This document shows positions 1-8,232 of a stretch of DNA of 64,000 nucleotides, piece by piece. Position 1 is the first letter of the stretch; each line of letters begins with the position of its first letter. The position numbers and the translations under genes are program-made. This DNA is from Bacteroidales bacterium (lineage in GTDB: Bacteria; Bacteroidota; Bacteroidia; Bacteroidales; Bacteroidaceae), in NCBI GenBank assembly GCA_015060965.1, contig SUXN01000001.1:1-64000 (forward strand), given 5' to 3'. Under the pieces are notes generated by a model. That model saw nothing but the letters and a program-made list of their open reading frames with translations. It was not told the origin of the DNA and made no database searches.

Positions 1-70
1 GAATTATATCCATCCTTCGCGTGACCAATCGCTAAAAGGCTCACCGATAGTAAAAAGTTATTTGTACCTT

Positions 71-152
71 GACAGCTCTCGCTTTCCGCAACCCGCACGG
101 CATGAGCCTTGCCCATGCTGCGTGCGACCTATTGCTGCTCGGCTGTCGAGCT
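71..152. repeat. REP-like hairpin repeat, copy 1
   Basis: Positions 91-129 match positions 7721-7759 with two differences in 39 bases. The core is a hairpin: CGCACG then GCATG on the left arm (95-105), a nine-base loop, then CATGC, a two-base bulge and CGTGCG on the right (114-126). The two differences fall in the loop and in the bulge, so pairing is kept. Outside the shared block GACAGC (71-76) can pair with GCTGTC (142-147). The element begins about ten bases after the stop codon of the secreted protein on the minus strand, so it may also act as a 3' stem-loop for that gene. Confidence 0.6.
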
Positions 153-160
153 TTTGGCAA

Positions 161-2302
161 TTACTTTACCAAAACCTTTTTACCATTTACAATGTAGATG
201 CCTGTTGATGGGTTCTCTACCTTGCGGCCCTGGAGGTCGTAGATACCCTCTACAACAGTTTCAATACCTACATTCTCGATGCCTGTATCATCACCAGGAG
301 TCCAAACTTCGATAGCCATAGCCGATGTCCATGAAGCCATGAAGTGTGGCAGGCTACCCTGGTAGTATGTAGTACCGGAGCTGTTAGGAGCCATGTATGT
401 ACCGCCATTGTTAAGAGCTACAAGACCGAAGAGGTCATCATATGTAACGTCCAACTCGCACTTGCCGTTAGGATACATCTTTACGATTGTGAAGCATGTA
501 GGATACTCGATGATACCTGTTGCGCTGCCGGATGCTGCGCTTTGAGCAGGAGTTGTAAGATACTTGCCGTCGGCAGTCATGAAGTCGAATGTGCCGTCTT
601 CGTTGTCAACGCAAGTGAATACTGCTGTTTCAGGGAGTGGCAAGCCCTTTGTCGTGATAGTGTCATTTACCATTGAGAGTGCATATGTAGCATCTTCCTC
701 AAATACCTCATAGTTGAGGAAGTTTCTGCGGCCGTTGTATGTGATGAATGTGAGTGTGTACTTCTCGCCACCGGTCGGGAGTATGATATCCTCAGTCTTG
801 ATGTAGTCCTTCAACGCCTCCTGGAGGTCAAGACGGGCCTGAGTTGTGGGGTTAGCCTTGGCTGCGTCAATCAGAGCCTGGTATGCTGCACGTGGTGCCT
901 CGCCCGGGTAACCTACGCCCTGGAGTGAAAGAATCTCCTCCTCAAGGTATGCAATGTACTCCTTGGTCTTGTCATCGGGCTCACCGCTTACAAGGCCCTT
1001 GATAAGCTCCATAAGCTCGTCAATCTGCTCGATGTATGCATTGTACTCGTCTACTGTTGCTGTACCATCCATATTGGCCTCCCAGAACTCTCTTGCTGCA
1101 ACAGTTGTATTTGCCAGGTCATTGAGGTACTTAATGTAAGGCATGTAATTCTCGTCAGCGGTTACGTATGCAGCCTGATAGAACTCAAACTCTGACATAT
1201 GGAAGTATGTACGCTCTGCTGTAATAACGAAACGCAGGTGCTTGTATGCCTTTTCTGCATAGATTGTACCTGATTCGTATTTTTTGCCACTCATCTGTGG
1301 GAGGTCGTTGTTGAGAACTGTGATTGTCTCGAATGTCTCACCGTTGTTGCTACCCTGAACCTCGATTGCATCGGGGAAGTCATTGGCGATGCCTGGCGAA
1401 CGTGTGTAATAGGTGAATGAGAAGTTCTGTATGCTTGTCTCAAGGTCAATCTGCAACCAGTGAACAGGCTCAACAGGACCATTCCAGCATGAGTGGAAGA
1501 AGTTTCCGTCTTCAACAATACCGTCAATAAGCTGCTCGATAGGACCCTCGCTCGTTTCAGGCTCGTTACACCAGATATAGTTGCCTGCAGCAGGGTCTGT
1601 AACCTGAAGCTGAACCTGGCCACCGCCGTCTGTTGTGTAGTTGATGTCGCTGAGGAACTCTTCTGCCTCCTCAACCTTGTACATCAGGTTGTCGGCAGCC
1701 TCTGCCTGGAGCTTCTTGCCCTCTGTCATGGCTGTAGCCAGACGTGATGTCAGCTCATCTGCATTTGCAAGGTCACCAACCTCGTAAATCTGCCATGAAT
1801 AAATGATGTTTGCTGTGTTGCTGCCTGTACAATAAAGGTAACCGCTGTATTCGTAGCCGTCTTGGAAGTACATACCAATGAGCTTGTCGCCGTCAAATGC
1901 CATGCACCAAGGATAGTTTGTATCTCCGTAGGTGCTTTCTGATATTGTTACATAGTTCTCGGGAATATCTCTAACGTGTGCACCATCATTCTTGTATGAT
2001 ACGAATTTGTCTGCACCTACTGAATACATGTAGAGGTTGCCTTCATATTCTACAAATGCATACTGCTGGATGGGGTCTGTTGGATCTTCCGCTACACCTA
2101 TATTTGAAGAACACCAGATCATGCCTTTATCTGCATTATAGGCAAGGGATGCAGAGTATCCTTCGTAACCCGATAGCCAGCAATTCTTGAACCAATAAAT
2201 CTTGCCCGGCTTAACGTCTTCGGGCGCTTCGATTGCTGTCTGTGCGAATGTTGTTGTAGCACACATGACAAGCATCATGATGAAAAGAGTAAATTTTTTC
2301 AT
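161..2302 (-). CDS. Secreted discoidin-domain protein with C-terminal sorting signal
   Basis: A 713-residue exported protein. Residues 1-21 form a signal peptide ending in FAQ. Residues about 225-375 look like an F5/8 type C (discoidin) carbohydrate-binding domain: a long stretch with WLQIDLET, a gap, then EVQGSNNGETF and a closing HLRFV. Further on is a helical segment (about 375-520) and a beta-rich segment (about 530-680). The last 30 residues (IYDLQGRKV, GIYIVNGKKVLVK) resemble type IX secretion C-terminal domains common in Prevotella and Porphyromonas; the match is by eye. No catalytic domain is recognisable. It is transcribed alone: the next minus-strand gene upstream ends in a strong terminator. 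The likely role is surface-attached glycan binding, which is inference. Confidence 0.75.
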   Translation of the reverse strand: MKKFTLFIMMLVMCATTTFAQTAIEAPEDVKPGKIYWFKNCWLSGYEGYSASLAYNADKGMIWCSSNIGVAEDPTDPIQQYAFVEYEGNLYMYSVGADKFVSYKNDGAHVRDIPENYVTISESTYGDTNYPWCMAFDGDKLIGMYFQDGYEYSGYLYCTGSNTANIIYSWQIYEVGDLANADELTSRLATAMTEGKKLQAEAADNLMYKVEEAEEFLSDINYTTDGGGQVQLQVTDPAAGNYIWCNEPETSEGPIEQLIDGIVEDGNFFHSCWNGPVEPVHWLQIDLETSIQNFSFTYYTRSPGIANDFPDAIEVQGSNNGETFETITVLNNDLPQMSGKKYESGTIYAEKAYKHLRFVITAERTYFHMSEFEFYQAAYVTADENYMPYIKYLNDLANTTVAAREFWEANMDGTATVDEYNAYIEQIDELMELIKGLVSGEPDDKTKEYIAYLEEEILSLQGVGYPGEAPRAAYQALIDAAKANPTTQARLDLQEALKDYIKTEDIILPTGGEKYTLTFITYNGRRNFLNYEVFEEDATYALSMVNDTITTKGLPLPETAVFTCVDNEDGTFDFMTADGKYLTTPAQSAASGSATGIIEYPTCFTIVKMYPNGKCELDVTYDDLFGLVALNNGGTYMAPNSSGTTYYQGSLPHFMASWTSAMAIEVWTPGDDTGIENVGIETVVEGIYDLQGRKVENPSTGIYIVNGKKVLVK

Positions 2303-2415
2303 ACGCTTCTTTTTTTGTGATTAGTATATAAGTGGATTAAAAATTAGCGTTGTTGTCCGCGGTGTCGTTGGCTTGTGTCTGTGCACAATATGCCCCCATC
2401 CGCAATCTTTGATTG

Positions 2416-2423
2416 CAAATATA
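2416..2423 (-). promoter_or_regulatory. Putative -7 box of the discoidin-domain gene
   Basis: Reads TATATTTG on the minus strand, matching the Bacteroidetes TAnnTTTG element. No clear TTG is seen at the usual upstream distance. The implied leader is roughly 100 nt. Confidence 0.35.
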
Positions 2424-2492
2424 ATCAAAAATTGGATTTTTATTATTTTTCACACCTTTTTTTTCTTTTTTGTACTACAAAACGGCTTATTT

Positions 2493-2532
2493 AAACTACG
2501 AAGAGGGAAGTTTCGCCCCCTCTTCGTAGTTT
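2493..2532 (-). terminator. Terminator of the ABC exporter operon
   Basis: A perfect 15-base inverted repeat (2493-2507 and 2518-2532) around a ten-base loop lies eight bases after the permease stop codon. On the minus strand it begins AAACTACG and ends in TTT followed by A/T-rich sequence. Confidence 0.75.
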
Positions 2533-2540
2533 GTTGTCAA

Positions 2541-3875
2541 TCAGTACTTCATCCACTTCCACAATTCCTTTATCGACGGCTTCTTGCCGTGCATGAGAAT
2601 TCCAACGCGGTATATCTTGCCGGCGAACCACACCACTATAATGAATGTTGCTATCAGTATTCCCAACGATAGCGCAATCTCCCACCCCGGGATGTCGTAC
2701 GGGATGCGCGCCATCATCACAATGGGCGATGTGAGCGGTATCATCGAGAACCAGAATGCCAGCTCCGATGTGGGGTCATTGATTACCGACAGCATCACGA
2801 AAAGGCTGAGTATGATGGGGATGGTGACGGGTGTCTGCAACTGCTGTGCATCCTGCGGATTGTCCACAGCAGAGCCTATGGCTGCAAAGAGTGCCGCGTA
2901 GAGCAGGAAACCGCCTACCATGAATACCAACAGCGAACCGATAATCTTCATCAGATACCCTATGTCGGTAAGTGTTGCTATGGCCTGCAGAAGCCCCATG
3001 TTTGTGTCTGTTCCAAGACTCTCGGGCGATGCGCCTTGCTGCAACATGGCAACGGCCATTGACATCTCGTCGGGGATAAGCTCGGGCATCACAAAATAAC
3101 CTACTCCCATTATGAGTGCAATCCAGATGGCTATCTGCAACAGCGCGACACTGGCTACGCCAAGAATCTTGCCGAGCATCATGTCAAGCGGGCGCACGGT
3201 AGATACCATCACCTCGAGTACGCGGCTGTTCTTCTCTTCTATCACCGATTGCATCACCATTACACCGTATATGAGGATGAACATATAAAGCAAGAAGCTG
3301 AGGACGTATGCAACCACGGTGGCAACGATGGATGAGTTGGCTTTCTCTCCAGTACTGCTCTCGCTGTCACTGTCGGCCGGTGTGCCGTTGGAGTATGACT
3401 GCAGGTTGATGTTAGTCTTTATGCTTGCCAGAATTGATGGCAGGTCCTCGATGTTGAGCCTCTGCAATTTTATCTCTTCAATTACGCTCTCAAGTTGTGA
3501 GGCGATATTCATCTCTAAAGTTATGGATGCAGTGGAGTTGGTGTATAGCCTAACATCGCCGGGATTCTCCATTATGCTCTTGCCTATGTGCAGTATGGCA
3601 AAGCGGTCACTGTACTCGATGCGTGCAAGTTCAATGGTCAGCGGTGTCTGTTCAAAGAGTATCTCATCGTTGCTTTGCAGGTGCTGTCCTATGAGTTTGC
3701 TGTCGTCGACAACGGCAATGCACTTCTGTTCACTACCTGTGTATTGTGTCAGCAACATCGGTGCCACCATAAGACCAATCATCAGCAACGGGGTCAGCAG
3801 GGTGGTGATGATGAATGATTTTTTGCGCACACGCTCGTTGAACTCTCTTCCAATGATTATTCCTATCTTGTTCAT
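2541..3875 (-). CDS. ABC-2 type permease, NatB-like
   Basis: A 444-residue membrane component of an ABC exporter. One transmembrane helix lies at about 19-40, followed by a large extracytoplasmic region (about 41-185), then five or so helices in the C-terminal half, including segments near 190-215, 240-265 and 310-335. This layout is that of the ABC2_membrane_3/NatB family, which with its ATPase exports sodium ions or other small substrates; the substrate cannot be told from sequence. Its start is 18 bases after the ATPase stop, so both are translated from one mRNA. A serine/glutamate-rich patch near residues 165-180 lies in the periplasmic loop. Confidence 0.8.
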   Translation of the reverse strand: MNKIGIIIGREFNERVRKKSFIITTLLTPLLMIGLMVAPMLLTQYTGSEQKCIAVVDDSKLIGQHLQSNDEILFEQTPLTIELARIEYSDRFAILHIGKSIMENPGDVRLYTNSTASITLEMNIASQLESVIEEIKLQRLNIEDLPSILASIKTNINLQSYSNGTPADSDSESSTGEKANSSIVATVVAYVLSFLLYMFILIYGVMVMQSVIEEKNSRVLEVMVSTVRPLDMMLGKILGVASVALLQIAIWIALIMGVGYFVMPELIPDEMSMAVAMLQQGASPESLGTDTNMGLLQAIATLTDIGYLMKIIGSLLVFMVGGFLLYAALFAAIGSAVDNPQDAQQLQTPVTIPIILSLFVMLSVINDPTSELAFWFSMIPLTSPIVMMARIPYDIPGWEIALSLGILIATFIIVVWFAGKIYRVGILMHGKKPSIKELWKWMKY

Positions 3876-3893
3876 AATTCAGAATTTTAAAGA

Positions 3894-4814
3894 TTAAAGG
3901 TTCCCGTTTACGGCGCGGATGAATATGTCGTTCATGGATGGTATCATCTCGCTGAACGAACGTATCTCGACGCTCTCGTTGGCTTTCGCTATGACGTCGC
4001 GCACCTGGTCGTCGGTGGCAATGTGTATCTTCATCTTGTTGAACCCTGCGGGTGAAGGCTTCGACTCCATTATCTCGCATACACCGTTCAAGGCATCCAA
4101 CAGTACTTCCTCGCTTCCGCGGTAGTCTATGCCGAAGATGTTGGCACCGTGCTTGTGGCGTATGTCGTCTACGTTGCCCGAGAGTATGTTCTTTGCCTTG
4201 TCAATAAGGGTTATATGGTCGCATACCTCCTCAACCGATGACATGTTGTGGGTTGAGAATATTATTGTGGCTCCTTTGTCGCGCAGGGCAAGAATCTCGC
4301 TCTTCAGCAGGTTGGCATTGATGGGGTCGAATCCCGAGAAGGGCTCGTCAAAGATGAGCAGCTTGGGCTCGTGCAGCACGGTGGTTATGAACTGTACCTT
4401 CTGTGCCATACCTTTTGAGAGGTCACCTACCTCCTTGTTCCACCACTCTTCGATGCCGAACTTGCCGAACCACTCCTTGAGCCTGGCGGTAGCATCCTTG
4501 TGGGACATACCTTTGAGGCGTGCAAAGAATATCGCCTGTTCGCCCACCTTCATCTTCTTGTAGAGTCCGCGCTCCTCGGGCATGTATCCTATGAGGCGCA
4601 CATCGTCCTGGGTTATCTCCTTGCCGTCGAGCAGCACCCTGCCTGCGTCGGGTGCCGTTATGCGGTTTATGATTCTCAGCAGTGTGGTCTTGCCGGCTCC
4701 GTTGGGTCCCAGCAGTCCATAAATGGAGCCCCTGGGTATGGAGAGCGACACGTCGTCAAGAGCGACGTGGTTGGCAAACCTTTTGGTCACATTTTCAATT
4801 TTCAGTAATTCCAT
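3894..4814 (-). CDS. ABC transporter ATP-binding protein, NatA-like
   Basis: A 306-residue ATPase partner of the adjacent permease. Walker A is GPNGAGKT (36-43), the signature is LSKGMAQ (132-138), Walker B is LLIFDEP (152-158) and the switch histidine is in STHN (H189). The C-terminal 90 residues form the extra domain usual in NatA/CcmA-type exporters. The start at 4814 is preferred over the longer reading from 4847 because an AAAAGGA site precedes it and because the candidate promoter box at 4845-4852 would lie inside the longer version. Confidence 0.88.
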   Translation of the reverse strand: MELLKIENVTKRFANHVALDDVSLSIPRGSIYGLLGPNGAGKTTLLRIINRITAPDAGRVLLDGKEITQDDVRLIGYMPEERGLYKKMKVGEQAIFFARLKGMSHKDATARLKEWFGKFGIEEWWNKEVGDLSKGMAQKVQFITTVLHEPKLLIFDEPFSGFDPINANLLKSEILALRDKGATIIFSTHNMSSVEEVCDHITLIDKAKNILSGNVDDIRHKHGANIFGIDYRGSEEVLLDALNGVCEIMESKPSPAGFNKMKIHIATDDQVRDVIAKANESVEIRSFSEMIPSMNDIFIRAVNGNL

Positions 4815-4844
4815 TGTCCTTTTCTTTTTTCTTATTAGACGCAG

Positions 4845-4879
4845 CAAAGATACAATCGCTTCAGAATTTACCCCCCCAA
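4845..4879 (-). promoter_or_regulatory. Promoter of the ABC exporter operon
   Basis: On the minus strand TATCTTTG (4845-4852) is a full match to TAnnTTTG, with TTG at 4877-4879, 24 bases upstream. The start site would fall near 4838, leaving a leader of about 25 nt. Confidence 0.5.
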
Positions 4880-4893
4880 TTAGTTAAATATTG

Positions 4894-5017
4894 TTAACAG
4901 AGGCTGAGGCGGAGCGGATACGCCACTATCTCCCCTGTATTCGGGATTATGTCGTCATTGCAGTTCTTGTCCTCGTCAAAATTCTTTACACACAGGCAAA
5001 AGTATGTAAAATTTCAT
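4894..5017 (-). pseudogene. Possible degenerate short reading frame
   Basis: On the minus strand an ATG at 5017 begins a short hydrophobic peptide (MKFYILLPVC) that stops at 4976. In another frame the same stretch continues as NFDEDKNCNDD then PNTGEIVAYPL and stops at 4894. A single-base shift would join the two into about 40 residues resembling an exported peptide. It could equally be chance. It overlaps the putative promoter region of the plus-strand HAD gene. Confidence 0.15.
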
Positions 5018-5035
5018 AAAGCAGGAAATTTTGTT

Positions 5036-5043
5036 TATTTTTG
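5036..5043 (+). promoter_or_regulatory. Putative -7 box of the HAD-ribF operon
   Basis: TATTTTTG matches TAnnTTTG and lies 21 bases before the HAD start codon. No convincing -33 TTG is present. Confidence 0.35.
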
Positions 5044-5064
5044 CGTTAAGAAAAAAATCGCTCT

Positions 5065-5700
5065 ATGCTTGAGAATAAGAAGATACTGATATTCGACCTT
5101 GGTGGTGTGCTCATCGACTTGCATGTGGAACGTTCCTTTGCAGCCTTGGTAGCAATGGGGGCCGATGCCTCTATCCTTACCGAGAGGAACTGTCTAATAA
5201 ACGAATATATGATGCGTTATGACCGCGGTGACATAACTACTGAGGAGATGTTCTCATACATTGCATCGCAGTTGCCGGCTACGGAGTGCAGTACGGAACA
5301 GCACAACCGAATTGCCGAGGCGTGGAATATGATGCTTGGCGAGTATGCACCATACAAATTCCACCGTCTGCGTGAATTGCGTGCAAAAGGTTACCGTGTT
5401 GTGATGCTGAGCAACACCAATGACGGTCATTGGGATGCTATCGAGCACATTTTTGAGGCTATAATGGGTGAGCCGCTGCAGGCGTTCTTCGATGCTCTGT
5501 ATCTGTCGTACCGTATGCACCGACGCAAGCCTGAGCCTGAGATATTCCTTGACTTGCTTGCTGCCGAAGGAGCCGATGCTTCGGATTGTCTCTTCTTTGA
5601 TGACTCGGTCGAGAACTGTGCTGCCGCAAGGAGTGTGGGCATAGAGGCTGTACTTATGGAACGCAATGCTCCTTGGAGTGGCGCATTGATGAATGATTGA
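5065..5700 (+). CDS. HAD-superfamily hydrolase, YihX-like
   Basis: A 211-residue cytosolic phosphatase of HAD subfamily IA. Motif I is FDLGGVLID with the nucleophile D11; motif II is MLSNTN (S116); motif III has K155 in RRKPEPEIF; motif IV is LFFDDS (D179, D180). Helical cap sequence lies between motifs I and II at the position of a C1 cap. The DLGG form of motif I is typical of the YihX group, which dephosphorylates sugar phosphates such as glucose 1-phosphate; the substrate here is unknown. It is first in an operon with ribF; FMN or riboflavin-pathway phosphate removal would be a tempting link but is only inference. Confidence 0.82.
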   Translation: MLENKKILIFDLGGVLIDLHVERSFAALVAMGADASILTERNCLINEYMMRYDRGDITTEEMFSYIASQLPATECSTEQHNRIAEAWNMMLGEYAPYKFHRLRELRAKGYRVVMLSNTNDGHWDAIEHIFEAIMGEPLQAFFDALYLSYRMHRRKPEPEIFLDLLAAEGADASDCLFFDDSVENCAAARSVGIEAVLMERNAPWSGALMND

Positions 5701-5704
5701 ACCG

Positions 5705-6628
5705 ATGGAAACAATAACTGATATAAGAAATTTCGAAAAACGCCCTTGCGCTGCAACCATAGGCTCTTTTGACGGGTTGCATCTTGGACACAGGGCTATG
5801 ATTGCCCAGCTGCGCGAGGCTGCGGCCGAGCGTGGCCTGCCTCTTGTTGTGGTGACATTCGCGCGTCATCCACGCCTGCTGTTCGACGGTGAGTGCGAGC
5901 CTTTCCTGCTTACACTCAACAGCGAGAAAGAGCCTATTTTTGAGGAATTGGGCGTCGATACTCTGGTATTGCTTGATTTTGATACCTGTATGGCTTCGAT
6001 GTGCGCCGAACGTTTCATGCGCGAGGTGCTCGTGGATGCTCTTGGCGTGAAACTGTTGGGGGTGGGGTATGACCACCATTTCGGCAAGCCGTGCGAGGGC
6101 GAGTGTGTCGAGCAATATATCTCATACGGCAAGAACCTGGGCGTTGAGGTGGTGCAGCTCTCTCCATTTATGCTTAATGGTAACAAGGTGAGCTCTACAG
6201 TGGTACGCAAGGCATTGGCTGCCGGTGATGTTCCATTGGCGACTGAACTGCTCGGCCGGAAATACCGTCTTTCGGGCAGTGTGGTAAGCGGTGCCGGCAT
6301 AGGGCGTGGATTGGGCTTCCCCACGGCGAACATACAGTTGGAAGATGATATGAAGATGTTACCTATGGACGGTGTCTATGAGGTTGACGCGCTGCTCGGC
6401 GGCGAGGGTTACAAGGGTGTGATGAATATCGGGGTAAAGCCCACAATCGGGGATAATATGCTGCGTACCATAGAGGTACATATAATTGATTTCCACGGTG
6501 ATATCTACGGAAAGAAAATCACCGTGGAACTTGTGCGCCGCCTGCGCGGTGAGCTTGAGTTTGCTAATGTACAGGCGCTGAAACTGCAGATAGGGGTGGA
6601 TGTCGCGAGGGTCAAACGAGGAATATGA
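5705..6628 (+). CDS. ribF: Bifunctional riboflavin kinase / FAD synthetase
   Basis: RibF converts riboflavin to FMN and then to FAD. The N-terminal FMN adenylyltransferase domain shows GSFDGLHLGH (residues 20-29, HxGH nucleotidyltransferase motif). The C-terminal riboflavin kinase domain begins near residue 185 with GRGLGFPTANI. The length of 307 residues is normal. An in-frame ATG at 5693 overlaps the HAD stop codon and would add four residues; the start at 5705 places the gene four bases after that stop. Either way the two genes are co-transcribed. Confidence 0.93.
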   Translation: METITDIRNFEKRPCAATIGSFDGLHLGHRAMIAQLREAAAERGLPLVVVTFARHPRLLFDGECEPFLLTLNSEKEPIFEELGVDTLVLLDFDTCMASMCAERFMREVLVDALGVKLLGVGYDHHFGKPCEGECVEQYISYGKNLGVEVVQLSPFMLNGNKVSSTVVRKALAAGDVPLATELLGRKYRLSGSVVSGAGIGRGLGFPTANIQLEDDMKMLPMDGVYEVDALLGGEGYKGVMNIGVKPTIGDNMLRTIEVHIIDFHGDIYGKKITVELVRRLRGELEFANVQALKLQIGVDVARVKRGI

Positions 6629-6635
6629 TAATACT

Positions 6636-7535
6636 ATGAAACAATATCTTAAGATTGTTGGTGTTGTGCTGCTGTTGTTGGCGGTATATTCTGTTTTCCA
6701 GTTGCTCTTCTCGGGCTTGGCGATAGCTATATATTTGTTCCGTTCTGTGATGAGTGGGGCAATAAGTATCGATATGCTGGAGAATGTGGAGGCGTTGATG
6801 GAGAATCCTGCGGTAAAGGAGTCTTCCAATGAGGCCTTGGCTCTTGGGCTTTTCCTATCTGCCGCAGCAATGCTGCTGTTCATTCATTTTACAAAACTGT
6901 TCCGTCTGCGTTGGAGTCTGTTCCGTTCCATTGCCTTCAGGCCTTTGTTATACTCCACACTGTTGGTGTTTACGTCAATGATAGCGCTGAACATCTTTGT
7001 GCAATGGTTGCCTCTTGAGAATGTCCTCGAGAACGAGTTTGACGGCCTGACACATACATTCCTTGGTGCCTTTACAATTTCTCTGCTGGCACCTGTGCTC
7101 GAAGAGGTTATGTTCCGTGGTGCCATGCAGGGTTATATGACCCGTAAGTTGGGAAATCCGTGGCAGGCGATTGTCATTGCTGCCTTAGTGTTCGGAGTCT
7201 TCCATATGAACCCGGTGCAGATTGTCTATGCCTCCCTGTTCGGCTTTGTCCTGGGCTGGATATATTACCGCACCGGTAGCCTTATGTCTGTGATTGTGGG
7301 GCATGTGCTCAACAATACGATCGCTACACTCATGATGCTCTCTTTCGGGAATGTGGAGGAGAGTGAACTGATGGCCCAGGTGATGCCTCAGGAGGCGGTA
7401 CTTGTATCGCAGATTGTGATGTTTGTGCTGTTCGGTGGTCTCTCTCTTATGCTTGCGTCAAAGTTGCATCGTTCGATGCCTGCGCCTCCGGTGCCATGGC
7501 ACGAGAGTGACGAGGTGGGGCAAACGGAAATGTGA
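6636..7535 (+). CDS. CPBP-family intramembrane glutamic protease
   Basis: A 299-residue polytopic membrane protein with the four CPBP (Abi/CAAX protease) motifs: EEVMFR (E156, E157, R161), FGVFHMN (H190), and HVLNN (H223, N226). Five or six hydrophobic helices flank them, with the first at about 7-35. Family members cleave prenylated proteins, process peptides or act as immunity proteins; the substrate here is unknown. A longer reading from 6600 overlaps ribF; the start at 6636 is chosen because it lies seven bases after the ribF stop and begins directly with the first membrane segment (MKQYLKIVGV). Confidence 0.85.
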   Translation: MKQYLKIVGVVLLLLAVYSVFQLLFSGLAIAIYLFRSVMSGAISIDMLENVEALMENPAVKESSNEALALGLFLSAAAMLLFIHFTKLFRLRWSLFRSIAFRPLLYSTLLVFTSMIALNIFVQWLPLENVLENEFDGLTHTFLGAFTISLLAPVLEEVMFRGAMQGYMTRKLGNPWQAIVIAALVFGVFHMNPVQIVYASLFGFVLGWIYYRTGSLMSVIVGHVLNNTIATLMMLSFGNVEESELMAQVMPQEAVLVSQIVMFVLFGGLSLMLASKLHRSMPAPPVPWHESDEVGQTEM

Positions 7536-7574
7536 AAACGGAAATGAGAATGGTAAACTGCTGAGAATTGACGT

Positions 7575-8025
7575 TTTGTCATTTCGACGGTATGAGACGT
7601 GTTGTTGAGGGCTTTGCCCGAAAAATCTCTTTCTTTTGCGTTCTTTAGATGCTTCACTTCGTTCCAGCATGACAGGTCCGCGGTTTTTGAGAGATCCTTT
7701 GACAATGCCGCCTTTTCGCGACCCGCACGGCATGAGCATTGCCCATGCTACGTGCGACCATTCGCTGTCGGCATTAACTTCGTTGAATCTGCTTTCGCTC
7801 GCAGTGAGATTAAAGTAAACTTGTATCTCGCTTGCTTAATCGCAGCATTGTCGAACCCTCCGGATTTCGTCGCTGCGTTCCAGCATGATAGTATTATGAA
7901 AAAACCGTTTACTTTGTCATTGCCTTTAGCCCCTTCGGGCGGCGAACTTCGTTTCTGAGCAAAGCGAAGAATCTCTATCATCCGCGTTTTTTTGAGATCC
8001 CTCACGCAAGGTTCGGGATGACAAA
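7575..8025. repeat. Mosaic interspersed repeat with inverted ends
   Basis: The left end TTTGTCATTTCGA (7575-7587) and right end TCGGGATGACAAA (8013-8025) are inverted repeats agreeing at 11 of 13 bases. Inside, a unit of about 35 bases recurs: an ATGAC/TATCA start, a TCCGCG or TCCGCAG core, a T-run and a GAGATCC or GATATCC end, at about 7660-7697, 7970-8000 and 8011-8045. GTTCCAGCATGA occurs twice (7661 and 7880 area). Such 'AGATCC...GGATGAC' repeats are familiar intergenic sequences in gut bacteria, but no transposase is present. Confidence 0.5.
7704..7775. repeat. REP-like hairpin repeat, copy 2
   Basis: Second copy of the element at 71-152. The conserved block is 7721-7759 with the same CGCACG-GCATG / CATGC-CGTGCG stem. 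The outer arms are different in sequence from copy 1 but again complementary: AATGCCG (7704-7710) and CGGCATT (7769-7775). Confidence 0.6.
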
Positions 8026-8066
8026 TCCGCAGTTGTTTGATATCCATTGACTACATATTTCTTTAG

Positions 8067-8170
8067 TTTTCTACTCCTCAGTCTTGCAACAAGTTGCAAT
8101 CCAGCTGAGTCCTCTTCTGTTTATAATGGAGGAGCCGGCACAAGCGAAGCGCAGTGACGGAGGAGTTTTC
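8067..8170. mobile_element. Miniature inverted-repeat element (MITE-like)
   Basis: Terminal inverted repeats CTCCTCAGTC (8074-8083) and GACGGAGGAG (8156-8165) differ at one position. Inside are a perfect stem TTGCAAC-AA-GTTGCAA (8084-8099) and a second inverted pair CCTC/GAGG (8111-8114 and about 8128-8133), giving a branched fold. TTTTC occurs just outside both ends (8067-8071 and 8166-8170) and may be a five-base target duplication. No coding capacity, so it would need a transposase supplied elsewhere. Confidence 0.5.
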
Positions 8171-8232
8171 ATGAGGAACATCGTTGCTTTCTATTCTTGA
8201 TGAACACTCCTTTGGCTTGTATCAAACTCGCC

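Larger units (their letters stand above)
7536..8232. other. Gene-free region made of dispersed repeats
   Basis: No credible gene lies between the stop codons of the convergent CPBP and YgjP-type genes. The open frames here have no family resemblance and run through repeat sequence. The region holds a roughly 450-base mosaic repeat (7575-8025), a REP-like hairpin inside it (7704-7775), and a separate small inverted-repeat element (8067-8170). Confidence 0.7.

Noticed and set aside
7423-8047. Several overlapping frames of 60-119 codons after the CPBP gene
   Set aside because: They run through repeat sequence in both directions and share no family features.
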